A DNA stretch of 64,000 nucleotides from Clostridia bacterium (GTDB taxonomy: Bacteria; Bacillota; Clostridia; Oscillospirales; Acutalibacteraceae), in NCBI GenBank assembly GCA_017435385.1, contig JAFSFB010000009.1, positions 1-64,000 on the forward strand, in the 5' to 3' direction. The notes below the pieces were generated by a model. It worked only from the letters and a program-made list of their open reading frames with translations. It searched no databases and was not told the origin of the DNA. Every line of letters starts with the position of its first letter. Position 1 is the stretch's first letter. Shown here piece by piece: positions 15,020 to 22,250 of this stretch. Both the position numbers and the translations under genes were made by a program.

Positions 15020-15156
15020 CGTTCCGAACGAAGTCGCAACGGCAACAATTTTCAATTTGAGAATATAAACAGCTTTTGTGACCTCGTTTTTGCTCGCAAA
15101 AACATCGGTTCATAGAAATTTTTGCTTTTTCTCTCTCAAAAAGCCGTTGCATAAGA

Positions 15157-15186
15157 AATGCACGGGCATAAATATACCCGTGCATT
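15157..15186. other. hairpin at the right end of the element
   Basis: AATGCACGGG pairs with CCCGTGCATT 4 bp from the CCA end of tRNA-Val. It now stands where the tRNA terminator used to be, but lacks a clean T-run. It may be a substitute terminator or an att arm. Confidence 0.5.
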
Positions 15187-15189
15187 CAA

Positions 15190-15203
15190 TGGTGGACGTT
15201 AAC
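15190..15203. repeat. attachment site copy (tRNA side)
   Basis: TGGTGGACGTTAAC, the 3' end of tRNA-Val, identical to 6430-6443. Confidence 0.75.
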
Positions 15204-15265
15204 GGACTTGAACCGCTGACCCTTCGCACGTCAAGCGAATGCTCTACCAGCTGAGCTAAACGTCC
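15190..15265 (-). tRNA. tRNA-Val (anticodon GAC)
   Basis: The acceptor GGACGTT pairs with AACGTCC, the anticodon stem TTCGC/GCGAA holds loop TTGACGT (anticodon GAC), the T arm has GGTTCAAGTCC, and CCA is encoded. Length 76 nt. The insertion keeps the tRNA whole. Confidence 0.95.
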
Positions 15266-15292
15266 GCACCTGCACTGTTGAGTGCAGGTGCT

Positions 15293-15321
15293 ATTATATA
15301 AAATGTGCGGCGTTTTGTCAA
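15293..15321 (-). promoter_or_regulatory. consensus promoter of tRNA-Val
   Basis: TTGACA-N17-TATAAT on the minus strand. A perfect 11-bp palindrome (GCACCTGCACT, loop GTTG) fills the space between promoter and tRNA and overlaps the expected start of transcription. Confidence 0.85.
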
Positions 15322-15353
15322 GAGGTATTTTAAAAATATCTCTTTTTATTTTT

Positions 15354-15626
15354 CTATCTGCTCTTTTTCAGCGCAGAAAGAATCGCATCCGCCGCCTGCG
15401 CCGCTTCCGTGAAGGAGTTATTCTTCCAATATGCCGACACCGACGAAATTATCAGAACGATAACCGCCGCCGCATCCTTTGCGAACTCCTCACTCTCTGC
15501 GGAATAATCCGCACCGAAAAGTCTGAAGCCTACTCCGACGAGCGAAACGATAAGCATGATCAGTCTTATCCATGAAGCAGGCGTAACATTTTTCAGGCTG
15601 ATAAGCGCTGTCCTGATCTTATCCAT
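15354..15626 (-). CDS. phage-type holin (SPP1 holin-like)
   Basis: 90 residues with one clear membrane segment (about 21-40) and a second weaker one (VIVLIISSVSAYW). The end SAYWKNNSFTEAAQAADAIL is the signature of SPP1-type phage holins. Holins open the membrane so that the endolysin reaches the wall. It overlaps the XhlA-like gene by 8 bp and is last in the lysis cassette. Confidence 0.85.
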   Translation of the reverse strand: MDKIRTALISLKNVTPASWIRLIMLIVSLVGVGFRLFGADYSAESEEFAKDAAAVIVLIISSVSAYWKNNSFTEAAQAADAILSALKKSR

Positions 15627-15831
15627 GATTACACACCTCGCATTTAACTTTTTCCTCTATATTTTTTATTTTCATTTCGTTGACGGTCATGCGCTCAACA
15701 AGATGATTATGCTTGTTGACCTTCTGTTCGAGCTGCTGAATGCGGTAAACCGTGAGTCGTTGTGAGGCAAGAATGCCTGCAATGCAGCCCGTAGCCGAAC
15801 CGAGAAATGAAAAAAGTGCGTCCAGATCCAT
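15619..15831 (-). CDS. small membrane/coiled-coil lysis protein (XhlA-like)
   Basis: 70 residues; ATG with GGGAGG 5 nt upstream and overlapping the amidase stop. An N-terminal membrane helix (ALFSFLGSATGCIAGILAS) is followed by a coiled coil (VYRIQQLEQKVNKHNHLVER) of the type found beside holins in Firmicutes phages. It probably works with the holin. XhlA itself has the reverse order (coil, then helix), so the name is by analogy. Confidence 0.7.
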   Translation of the reverse strand: MDLDALFSFLGSATGCIAGILASQRLTVYRIQQLEQKVNKHNHLVERMTVNEMKIKNIEEKVKCEVCNHG

Positions 15832-16589
15832 TATAACCTCCCGATATATTTTGAATTGAGCGAAATCCATCCCCTGCCGTCGGCAAGTCTGCCCCATGCG
15901 CCTGCCGCATCGGTTGCGGAAATGCTGTGAGTTTCGCCGTTTTTCACGATTCCGACAGACTTATATCCCGTTCCTGCACCCGAACGGATATAAAGACTCT
16001 TTGCGTTTATTTTTACCCTGAAGCCGGTTTCCGCCTTTGCCGTGCCGAGCGATTTTTCAAGAGCTCTGCCGATCGCTTCGCCGCAGCGTTTCTGACCGTC
16101 GGCAGTTTTTATGACGCTCAGCTCCTCATCATTGTCAATGAAAACCGTTTCGACGAGAATCGCCGTTGGTTTCGTGTCCCTTATGATTGCAAAATAATCC
16201 CTGCCGTTATCATTGAGCCTCACCTTTGCGCCTCTGTTGCGCACATTCAGCTCCGACGATATCTCCTCTGCAATTGCCGTTGCCGTTTTGAGCCCCGTCG
16301 GCGAACCGTTATAATAAAAGACCTCTGTTCCCTTTCCTCCGCCTGCGTTGAGATGGATCTCCGCAACAAAGTCATAATCTGCGGCGTTGACCGCTTTGAT
16401 CCTGTCTGTAAGATAGAGATCTCCGTCGTAATTCATAAGACTGCAGCCGAGATAATCAGCCGCATATTTTGCGATTTCCTTTGCAATTCTGAATTCATGA
16501 TATCTGCCGTCACGGCTGACAGCTCCGCTGTCATAGCCTCCGCTCTTCGATTTTCCGTGGCCGACAATAATGCATATCTTTTTATCCAT
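15831..16589 (-). CDS. N-acetylmuramoyl-L-alanine amidase (Amidase_3) with SH3-like domain
   Basis: 252 residues. The catalytic domain (about 4-180) shows zinc ligands His11 (VGHG), Glu32 (HEFRIAKE) and His79 (EIHLNA), with catalytic Glu147 (ILVETVF). A bacterial SH3 domain (about 190-250: KSLYIRSGAGTGYKSVG) would bind the wall. There is no signal peptide, fitting an endolysin freed by a holin. It cuts the bond between MurNAc and the stem peptide. It lies 1 bp from the baseplate-like gene stop region and overlaps the next gene by 1 bp. Confidence 0.92.
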   Translation of the reverse strand: MDKKICIIVGHGKSKSGGYDSGAVSRDGRYHEFRIAKEIAKYAADYLGCSLMNYDGDLYLTDRIKAVNAADYDFVAEIHLNAGGGKGTEVFYYNGSPTGLKTATAIAEEISSELNVRNRGAKVRLNDNGRDYFAIIRDTKPTAILVETVFIDNDEELSVIKTADGQKRCGEAIGRALEKSLGTAKAETGFRVKINAKSLYIRSGAGTGYKSVGIVKNGETHSISATDAAGAWGRLADGRGWISLNSKYIGRL

Positions 16590-16590
16590 A

Positions 16591-17760
16591 TCAGATTCCC
16601 TCCAGAAGAAGAGTTCTCAGCTCATTTTCGCCGTAATCCCTGACATTAAGCACAGCGTCAACCATTTTAAATACATATATGTGTCTCGGCTGAACATTCA
16701 GCTGCTTCGTTTCATAATTCTCGTTATAATATGATACGGTTTCTGCAGAAAACGACAGAATTGCCAAAGCATCAAGTGTGCCCATAAGCAAATCTATTAC
16801 GTTCTGCTCGATATATGAAGCATACGCCGATAATGATTCCGCAGAAAAAACGACCACTCTGCCTTCCTCGTAAAGAGACCCGAGAACGAACACGGGCATC
16901 ATATAATAATGGTTGAGGTTATTATAGTTGAACCTTATCGTTCCGTTGTCATCAATAACAAATTCACTTGAAGAAGAAATTCTGAAACCGCCGGTTACGC
17001 TTTCCGATGCAAAAGGTACCTCGCTGATTCCGACAGGTCTTTCCTCAAGAACGGCGATCCTCACGCCGTGATCTTCCAATGTCTGAGAGATTTCAAGAGC
17101 GTTCAGCCCGTCGATATCCTTTTCCGCTTCACCGATGCGTTTTTCCGCAACATCAATACGGTTTTCGGCATCACCGATGCGCTTCTCCGCCGAATCGTTT
17201 TTGCCTTCGGCGGTATCGAGCCTGCTATCGGCTTCCTCGGAGGCCTCTTCAAGCGAGTCGGTTCTCTTGCTGAGATCATCAATTGATGCTCCGAAATCCT
17301 CGGAAATGATTCCGTCAACCAGCTTTTCGATGTTCTCAAGTCTGCCGTAAACAGAACTCTTCGAGTCCATCATATCCTCTTCGCCCATTACCGACGGCTT
17401 GAAAGAAAGCTCGGCAACCGACGATTTTCTGACAAGCTCACCTTTTTCGCCGCTCTTATGAGCCTCAAGCTGTAATCTGAGCTTTCCGTAAGCTGTGAGC
17501 TGAGATGTAAGCGGGCAATAAATTACCCCGTTATCAATATATGACGGCTCATCCGCACTTGTTCGGATTATGTTAGAAACGATCTTTCCCTTCGTTCCGA
17601 AATTCTCAAAATTGAGAATAAAAAAATCATAGTCCTCGTCGGCAAACGGACCGATATCGATTTCAATGATCTCAGCGTTGTTTTCCCCCGCAAACCCCTC
17701 TGACGGGCTGATGACGAGATTCCTTTCGTCATCAATAATTGCTGTCAGAACATTGCTCAA
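16591..17760 (-). CDS. phage baseplate/receptor-binding-like protein with coiled-coil stalk
   Basis: 389 residues. The N-terminal domain (about 1-125) resembles BppU-type upper baseplate domains (NVIxxD-like strands, ISPSEGFAGENN, LTSQLTAYGKLRLQLE). A heptad-rich stalk (about 140-225) with repeats of AEKRIGDAENRIDVAEKRI follows, then a beta-rich tip. It would be a trimeric fibre or adhesin. The start TTG has GGGGAGG 9 nt upstream and forms TTGA with the upstream stop. No other tail gene is present, which is odd for a tail component. Confidence 0.7.
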   Translation of the reverse strand: MSNVLTAIIDDERNLVISPSEGFAGENNAEIIEIDIGPFADEDYDFFILNFENFGTKGKIVSNIIRTSADEPSYIDNGVIYCPLTSQLTAYGKLRLQLEAHKSGEKGELVRKSSVAELSFKPSVMGEEDMMDSKSSVYGRLENIEKLVDGIISEDFGASIDDLSKRTDSLEEASEEADSRLDTAEGKNDSAEKRIGDAENRIDVAEKRIGEAEKDIDGLNALEISQTLEDHGVRIAVLEERPVGISEVPFASESVTGGFRISSSSEFVIDDNGTIRFNYNNLNHYYMMPVFVLGSLYEEGRVVVFSAESLSAYASYIEQNVIDLLMGTLDALAILSFSAETVSYYNENYETKQLNVQPRHIYVFKMVDAVLNVRDYGENELRTLLLEGI

Positions 17761-18014
17761 CAGAGAACACCTCCCCACGCAACAAGACTGTTTTCGGAAT
17801 AATAGTTCTTGAGATATTCCGCAGTATCCTTTGCTTCACGGTATTCTTTATAAAGTGTATTCAGCTCGCTTTTGAGAACATACGCCTCATTTGAGCAGAT
17901 GCTGTTTCTGAGCGAACGGAGCTGTCTGCGTTTTGCTTCAATGCGTTCCTTAACGAGCGATGCCGCTCTTTCATATTCAACTCCAAGGTCGAAAAGTGAT
18001 TTATTATCCATCAT
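17757..18014 (-). CDS. small coiled-coil protein of the lysis cassette
   Basis: 85 residues, AGGAGG 5 nt before the first ATG (a second ATG follows directly). Mostly helical and charged (SLVKERIEAKRRQLRSLRNS; ELNTLYKEYREAKDTAEYLK). No family is recognised. It overlaps the genes on both sides, so all are translated together. Possible structural or chaperone role for the fibre-like protein. Confidence 0.65.
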   Translation of the reverse strand: MMDNKSLFDLGVEYERAASLVKERIEAKRRQLRSLRNSICSNEAYVLKSELNTLYKEYREAKDTAEYLKNYYSENSLVAWGGVLC

Positions 18015-18639
18015 GTTTTCCTCCTTTTAACATATAATCAACAGTCACTCCGAAGGCTTCGCTGAGAAGAACGAGCTCATTTGCGTCGGGAAGCTTTTTC
18101 CCGTTTTCGATCAACTTGATTCTCTCGGTCGAAATTCCCGTCACCCTGCGGAGCGCTTCGCAGGAAATGTTATCTCTCAACCGCAGCGAACGGATCCGCT
18201 CCGACAAATCGTCTCCCGAAAAGTTTCTTGCGGCGGCAATAACCCTTGCTCTGCCGAGAATCAGCGATACTGCGGTTTCATCGCAGATATCATGCTGATA
18301 TTTAACGGCATATCCGAGAGCCTTTTTGAGCTTTTCCTGCGCTCTTTTGAGCGTTACGCTGACAGATGAAATGCTGACACCTCTGTGCGAAGCTATTTCC
18401 GCAACCGTCAGCGACTCAAACCATCTGTCCCTGACAACATCTCTTTCCGTCGGGCTCAGTTCTTTCTCGATTGCTTTTTCAAGAAGAATTGCCATGTCAA
18501 CCCCACGCTTTCTCCATGCATATTCCGCAGGAGCCTCGCATGCCGTGCAGCATTTTCCGCAGCAGGCAAGCTGTGCGGCTTTGATTTCCTCCCTGCTTGG
18601 ATAACGAAAAAACATATCTTCCTGCTCAAAACCGTTCAA
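18004..18639 (-). CDS. regulator with sigma region 4-like and XRE helix-turn-helix domains
   Basis: 211 residues, TTG start with GGGAGG 8 nt upstream. Residues about 55-108 form a sigma-70 region 4-like domain (LSPTERDVVRDRWFESLTVAEIASHRGVSISSVSVTLKRA, read in two parts). Residues about 150-205 form an XRE-type HTH (ALRRVTGISTERIKLIENGKKLPDANELVLLSEAFG). A Cys-rich patch CCGKCCTAC lies near 26-34. It heads the lysis cassette and probably activates it, like late-gene regulators of phages. Its promoter carries an SOS box. Confidence 0.75.
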   Translation of the reverse strand: MNGFEQEDMFFRYPSREEIKAAQLACCGKCCTACEAPAEYAWRKRGVDMAILLEKAIEKELSPTERDVVRDRWFESLTVAEIASHRGVSISSVSVTLKRAQEKLKKALGYAVKYQHDICDETAVSLILGRARVIAAARNFSGDDLSERIRSLRLRDNISCEALRRVTGISTERIKLIENGKKLPDANELVLLSEAFGVTVDYMLKGGKHDG

Positions 18640-18708
18640 TTCTCAGACCTCCCTTGAATCAAATCAATGCCCGAACCAGCCGCAAGCAGATTCGCAATCA
18701 CTGATTTT

Positions 18709-18723
18709 AATAGTGACGCTATT
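18709..18723. promoter_or_regulatory. possible repressor operator
   Basis: AATAG-TGACG-CTATT, a 5-5-5 palindrome at the expected start of the cassette transcript. AATAG half-sites recur in the spacer of the opposite (repressor) promoter. Confidence 0.4.
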
Positions 18724-18724
18724 G

Positions 18725-18753
18725 ATTGTAATGAACATTTGTTCGTTTGTCAA
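18725..18753 (-). promoter_or_regulatory. lysis-cassette promoter with embedded SOS box
   Basis: TTGACA-N17-TACAAT on the minus strand. The spacer contains CGAACAAATGTTCA (18732-18745), which fits the Gram-positive LexA consensus CGAAC-N4-GTTC. A bound repressor would block the polymerase directly. Confidence 0.8.
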
Positions 18754-18782
18754 GAGTATTTTTAATATTTTTCACTTTTCTC

Positions 18783-18811
18783 TTGACATTTTCAATAGAA
18801 TAGCTAATAAT
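18783..18811 (+). promoter_or_regulatory. promoter of the S24 repressor gene
   Basis: TTGACA-N17-AATAAT. A strong stem-loop (AACCCGT-TCCG-GAAA-CGGA-ACGGGTT) lies in the leader, and the stem CCGCA-CAGC-TGCGG partly covers the RBS GGAGGG. Confidence 0.65.
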
Positions 18812-18931
18812 ATAAGCGTGAAAAGATTTAAATTATGCGGGTTGTCCGTCGGCTGTTCGTTCAGAAAACCCGTTCCGGAAACGGATACGGGTTAGCCTGT
18901 TGCACAGCCGCACAGCTGCGGAGGGATAAAA

Positions 18932-19522
18932 ATGAATATAATCAGAGAGTTAAGAAAACAGAAGGGTCTGTCCCAGAGCGAGCTTGCGGAGCTCTGCCGT
19001 GTTCATCAGACTGCGGTCAGCCAATGGGAAAACGGCAGAACCTCTCCCGACAGCGAAAGTCTGAAAATTCTTGCGGGAGTTCTCGGAGTTTCTGTCGGAA
19101 CGCTCATCGGCGGAGAGGACATCGGAAGCACGGTCCTTGTCCCCGTTCTCGGTTATGTCAGGGCAGGCATTCCAATGGAGGCAGTAGAAGATATATTGGA
19201 CTACGAAGAAATCAGCGCAGAAATGGCTGCAAGAGGAGAATATTTCGGTCTGAAGATCAAGGGCGACAGCATGTTCCCTCTTTTTCAGGCAGGCGACACG
19301 GTCATTGTCCGCCGCCAGCCCGATGCGGAAAGCGGAGAAATTGCGGTCGTTCTCGTCAACGGAAACGATGCAACCGTAAAAAAGCTTATAAAAAAAGACA
19401 CAAGCATTTTGCTTGTGTCCGAAAACTCGGCGTATGAGCCGATGATGTATTCAAAAGCAGAGATCGAATCCCTTCCCGTTACGGTTGTCGGAAAGGTCGT
19501 CGAGCTCAGAAGAAAGTTCTGA
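18932..19522 (+). CDS. XRE-family repressor with S24 (LexA-like) self-cleavage domain
   Basis: 196 residues. The HTH (about 3-58: LSQSELAELCRVHQTAVSQW) is followed by an S24 peptidase domain with Ala78-Gly79 cleavage site (VRAGIP), nucleophile Ser113 (GDSMFP) and Lys150 (ATVK). This is the layout of CI-like phage repressors that cut themselves when RecA is active. It faces the lysis cassette across a shared 290-bp control region and probably represses it. GGAGGG lies before the ATG. Confidence 0.9.
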   Translation: MNIIRELRKQKGLSQSELAELCRVHQTAVSQWENGRTSPDSESLKILAGVLGVSVGTLIGGEDIGSTVLVPVLGYVRAGIPMEAVEDILDYEEISAEMAARGEYFGLKIKGDSMFPLFQAGDTVIVRRQPDAESGEIAVVLVNGNDATVKKLIKKDTSILLVSENSAYEPMMYSKAEIESLPVTVVGKVVELRRKF

Positions 19523-19529
19523 AAAAGCA

Positions 19530-19564
19530 AAAAAGCCCTGCTCTTTATCGGAGCAGGGCTTTTT
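19530..19564. terminator. bidirectional terminator
   Basis: AGCCCTGCTC/GAGCAGGGCT stem flanked by A and T runs, between the convergent repressor and DUF554 genes. Confidence 0.85.
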
Positions 19565-19567
19565 GAT

Positions 19568-20293
19568 TTATGCCTTGATATAATTAATAAGAATCAATAT
19601 ATAATGATACACAACGGGGAGAATTATTGCAGGAACCATGTTCAGCGTCTTGAATTTTTTCGTCAGCAGGAAATTAAAGCCGATCGCAACAATGATAGCA
19701 TAGCCGACCGTGCAGACCTGTCTGAGAAGCTCTCCCTCAAGAACACCGCTGAGCGTTCCCGCAAGAAGAGTTAAGCCGCCCTGATAGATCAGCATCGGAA
19801 CTGCGCTGAAAATAACGCCGAAGCCGAGCGTTGCTCCGAAAATTATTGCCGAAGTGAAGTCGAGCGCACTCTTGACAAAAAGCACCGAGCTGTCACCCGT
19901 CAGACCGTCATTGATCGAGCCGATAACCGTCATCGCCCCGACGCAGAAAAGCAGAGTTCCGTTAATGAAGCCCGAAGCAAAGCCTCCGTTTTTGAACTTG
20001 CCTTCAATCCTGTTACTGAATTTCGTGAAACGGTCATCAAGCCTGAGAAGCTCTCCGAGAAAAGTTCCGACAACAAGAAATACAACCAGAAGAAGCTCTC
20101 CGCTGCTTGAAAGAGTGCCGTCTTTAACCGCAAACATATTTGAGATGACTCCGTTGAGTCCGATTATCAGAACAGCTATGCCGAGAGATTTGTTGATGCT
20201 CTCCGCAAAGCTTTCCTTTATTCCCTTCTTGAACACCAAACCTATCGCACCGCCTGCAATAACTGCGGCGCAGTTGACAAGAGTGCCCGTCAT
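19568..20293 (-). CDS. DUF554 family membrane protein
   Basis: 241 residues with about seven hydrophobic helices; the start MTGTLVNCAAVIAGGAIG is the usual opening of DUF554 (YdfK-like) proteins. ATG is chosen because AGAAGG lies 6-7 nt upstream; a GTG three codons earlier overlaps that RBS. Family function is unknown, probably transport. Convergent to the repressor gene across a shared terminator. Confidence 0.88.
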   Translation of the reverse strand: MTGTLVNCAAVIAGGAIGLVFKKGIKESFAESINKSLGIAVLIIGLNGVISNMFAVKDGTLSSSGELLLVVFLVVGTFLGELLRLDDRFTKFSNRIEGKFKNGGFASGFINGTLLFCVGAMTVIGSINDGLTGDSSVLFVKSALDFTSAIIFGATLGFGVIFSAVPMLIYQGGLTLLAGTLSGVLEGELLRQVCTVGYAIIVAIGFNFLLTKKFKTLNMVPAIILPVVYHYILILINYIKA

Positions 20294-20421
20294 AAAAAAC
20301 ACCTTCTTTTTTTCTGATGGTTCAGTTTACCTCTTTTATCCCTGATTGTCAATAAATCGGCTTGTCATAATTTAACTTTTATGATAGAATATTGTTATAA
20401 AATATGTAACGGAGTGATGAT

Positions 20422-21384
20422 ATGACAATTATTTACATTCTGATTTCTCTTGCCTTGTTGTTTCTGATTGTTTGTCTTGTCACAGGTGCGGTCGGCTTTA
20501 AAATGGCATGCGTATCGCAGAGAGTCAAAAAGCCCGAAACTGATCCGAAACGTATTCTCAGAGGTGAAATCAGAAAGAAAAACAACGCATATATGCTTTC
20601 ACATGCGCATGAAGACCTCGAAATGAAAGCTCCCGACGGAATCAGACTGACCGCCCGATATTTCCCTGCCGAAAAAGAAACAAAGAAATTCGTCATCTGC
20701 ATTCACGGACATAACTGCAACGGACCCGATGAGATGAGCCACCTTTTTCCGTTCTATCATCACGAAATGGGCTTTAACTATTTCCTGCCCGATCTTCGTG
20801 GACACGGCAGAAGCAGCGGCAGCATAATCGGCTTCGGTGCTCTCGATTACAAGGATATCAACAGATGGATAGATTACCTTGTCAACCGCTTCGGCAGCGA
20901 CATAGAGATCATGCTTCACGGAATATCCATGGGTGCCGCAACCTCAATGCTCGTCAACAACAACGATCCCGCTCCTCAGGTCAGGCTCATCATTGAAGAC
21001 TGCGGCTACACAAACGCATTCAAGGTTGTCGGAGTAAAAACAAGAAGCACGGTAAGCTTTCTCCGAACCGATTTTATTGTCAATTTCATAAATCTCCATT
21101 GTAAGCTGATTGCCGGATACGACCTCAAAAAGGACGCCAGCCCTCTCGGAACGATGAAAAACGCAAAGAATCCCGTTCTCTTCATCCACGGAGAAGACGA
21201 TGCACTCGTTCCCTTCCCGATGTGCCGGGAGCTTTATGATGCATGCCCGGTCGAAAAGGATATCTTCACAGTTCCCGATGCCGTTCACGCCTACAGCTAT
21301 TATGATGCAAAGGATGCTTACGACGAAAAAATGAGAGAATTCATCGGAAAGCATTTCGATTCAGTAAAAATCAGCGCCGAATAA
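20422..21384 (+). CDS. membrane-anchored alpha/beta hydrolase
   Basis: 320 residues. An N-terminal anchor helix (about 3-27) precedes an alpha/beta-hydrolase domain: oxyanion region ICIHGHNCNG near 93-102, nucleophile elbow GISMGA, Asp in GEDDALVP and His in DAVHAYSYY. It resembles the YqkD/serine aminopeptidase S33 type; the substrate is unknown. The active site probably faces outward. It stands alone, with GGAG before the ATG and a terminator after the stop. Confidence 0.88.
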   Translation: MTIIYILISLALLFLIVCLVTGAVGFKMACVSQRVKKPETDPKRILRGEIRKKNNAYMLSHAHEDLEMKAPDGIRLTARYFPAEKETKKFVICIHGHNCNGPDEMSHLFPFYHHEMGFNYFLPDLRGHGRSSGSIIGFGALDYKDINRWIDYLVNRFGSDIEIMLHGISMGAATSMLVNNNDPAPQVRLIIEDCGYTNAFKVVGVKTRSTVSFLRTDFIVNFINLHCKLIAGYDLKKDASPLGTMKNAKNPVLFIHGEDDALVPFPMCRELYDACPVEKDIFTVPDAVHAYSYYDAKDAYDEKMREFIGKHFDSVKISAE

Positions 21385-21386
21385 AA

Positions 21387-21420
21387 AATCAAGCAGGTAA
21401 CCGAGGTTACCTGCTTTTTT
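21387..21420. terminator. bidirectional terminator
   Basis: AGCAGGTAAC/GTTACCTGCT with T-runs on both strands, between the hydrolase and HPr genes. Confidence 0.85.
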
Positions 21421-21433
21421 CTGCACATTTAAA

Positions 21434-21697
21434 TTATTCTGCGAAGCCGGATTCAACGAGCTTTACAAGCTCATCAACTGCTGCTTCTTCATCGGGACCG
21501 CCGGCGATGATGCGGATAGCTGTTCCGCCCATGATGCCGAGGGAAAGAACACCGAGAAGGCTCTTTGCGTTAACTCTGCGTTCCTCTTTTTCAACCCAGA
21601 TGGATGACTTGAATTCATTTGCCTTCTGGATGAAGAAGGTTGCAGGACGGGCATGAAGGCCAACCTGATTCTGAACGGTTACATCTTTAACATACAT
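21434..21697 (-). CDS. ptsH: phosphocarrier protein HPr
   Basis: 87 residues. His15 in GLHARPA takes phosphate from Enzyme I, and Ser46 (AKSLLGVLSLG) is the HPr-kinase site used in Firmicutes catabolite control. The start is ATG with GGGAG about 10 nt upstream; the longer open frame before it holds the promoter. The gene stands alone: no Enzyme I or EII gene lies beside it in this window. Confidence 0.93.
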   Translation of the reverse strand: MYVKDVTVQNQVGLHARPATFFIQKANEFKSSIWVEKEERRVNAKSLLGVLSLGIMGGTAIRIIAGGPDEEAAVDELVKLVESGFAE

Positions 21698-21743
21698 ATT
21701 ATAATATCTCCCACACTGAATTTTTATTTTGAATATATTATTT

Positions 21744-21771
21744 ATTATATCAAAAAAATCCGCTTCGTCAA
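21744..21771 (-). promoter_or_regulatory. promoter of ptsH
   Basis: TTGACG-N16-TATAAT on the minus strand. Confidence 0.75.
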
Positions 21772-21829
21772 CATTTTTGAACGCTGTTTTAATAATTCGG
21801 ATTGTAGCCCAAACTGCAGGGTTCAAAAA

Positions 21830-22190
21830 AAATATGTTTTGTTAAAATTGACTATAGATTTTCCTCTTTTTTGTATTACATAAACAGTTTTTGATAAGAA
21901 TACCCGAAAATAAAAACAGACACCCGTCAAGGTGTCATTACAGGGCTTACTCGAAGAAGGCGGATTATTTGTTATCAGATGTTTTTCGGCATAAAACACC
22001 CGACTGCCGCACTTCTTCGTTCCCTGTCAAACAAGATACTTTCAGCACAAAGTTCTCTCATCGTTGACAGTTTACATTTTTTTAACATTAAAGTCAATGT
22101 GCAAAACTCCCCACTTTTCGCACTATTCAAGCCGGGTTTTCATACATTTTACGCAATAAATGTGCATTTTCGCACGGGCACAGAGCGCCT
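21830..22190. other. non-coding stretch between ptsH and the DUF4838 gene
   Basis: Only a 6-bp hairpin (GACACC/GGTGTC, 21919-21936) and AT-rich sequence are seen. No gene is supported. Confidence 0.5.
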
Positions 22191-22192
22191 TC

Positions 22193-22221
22193 TTGATTGA
22201 AAACAGCATTTGTGATATTAT
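22193..22221 (+). promoter_or_regulatory. promoter of the DUF4838 gene
   Basis: TTGATT-N17-TATTAT, 29 nt before the start codon. Confidence 0.6.
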
Positions 22222-22250
22222 ATACAAAAATGATATATGGAGGAATCTGT

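Larger units (their letters stand above)
6430..15203. mobile_element. integrated element at tRNA-Val with a large serine recombinase
   Basis: Bounded by 14-bp direct repeats matching the tRNA-Val 3' end. It carries a serine recombinase next to the tRNA side, a DUF927-type helicase, a run of small genes and an Abi/HEPN defence gene. Its genes are AT-rich compared with the flanks (poly-A/T stretches, Lys/Asn-rich proteins). No relaxase, conjugation or capsid gene is seen, so it would depend on others for transfer. Tyrosine recombinases are the commoner users of tRNA 3' ends, which makes the serine recombinase notable. Confidence 0.75.
15354..19522. mobile_element. phage-derived lysis island / defective prophage
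   Basis: Six minus-strand genes (regulator, coiled coil, baseplate-like, amidase, XhlA-like, holin) are divergent from an S24 repressor. The genes overlap or nearly touch, so they form one operon. No terminase, capsid, portal, tube or replication gene is present. It may be a decayed prophage or a kept lysis module. Confidence 0.65.

Noticed and set aside
18835..19437. 200-codon plus-strand frame rich in Arg/Gly/Cys
   Set aside because: Overlaps the S24 repressor gene in another frame; no domain, and it runs through the leader hairpin.
15354..19522. R-type tailocin or complete prophage
   Set aside because: No sheath, tube, tape-measure, capsid, portal or terminase gene is found; only regulator, fibre-like and lysis genes.
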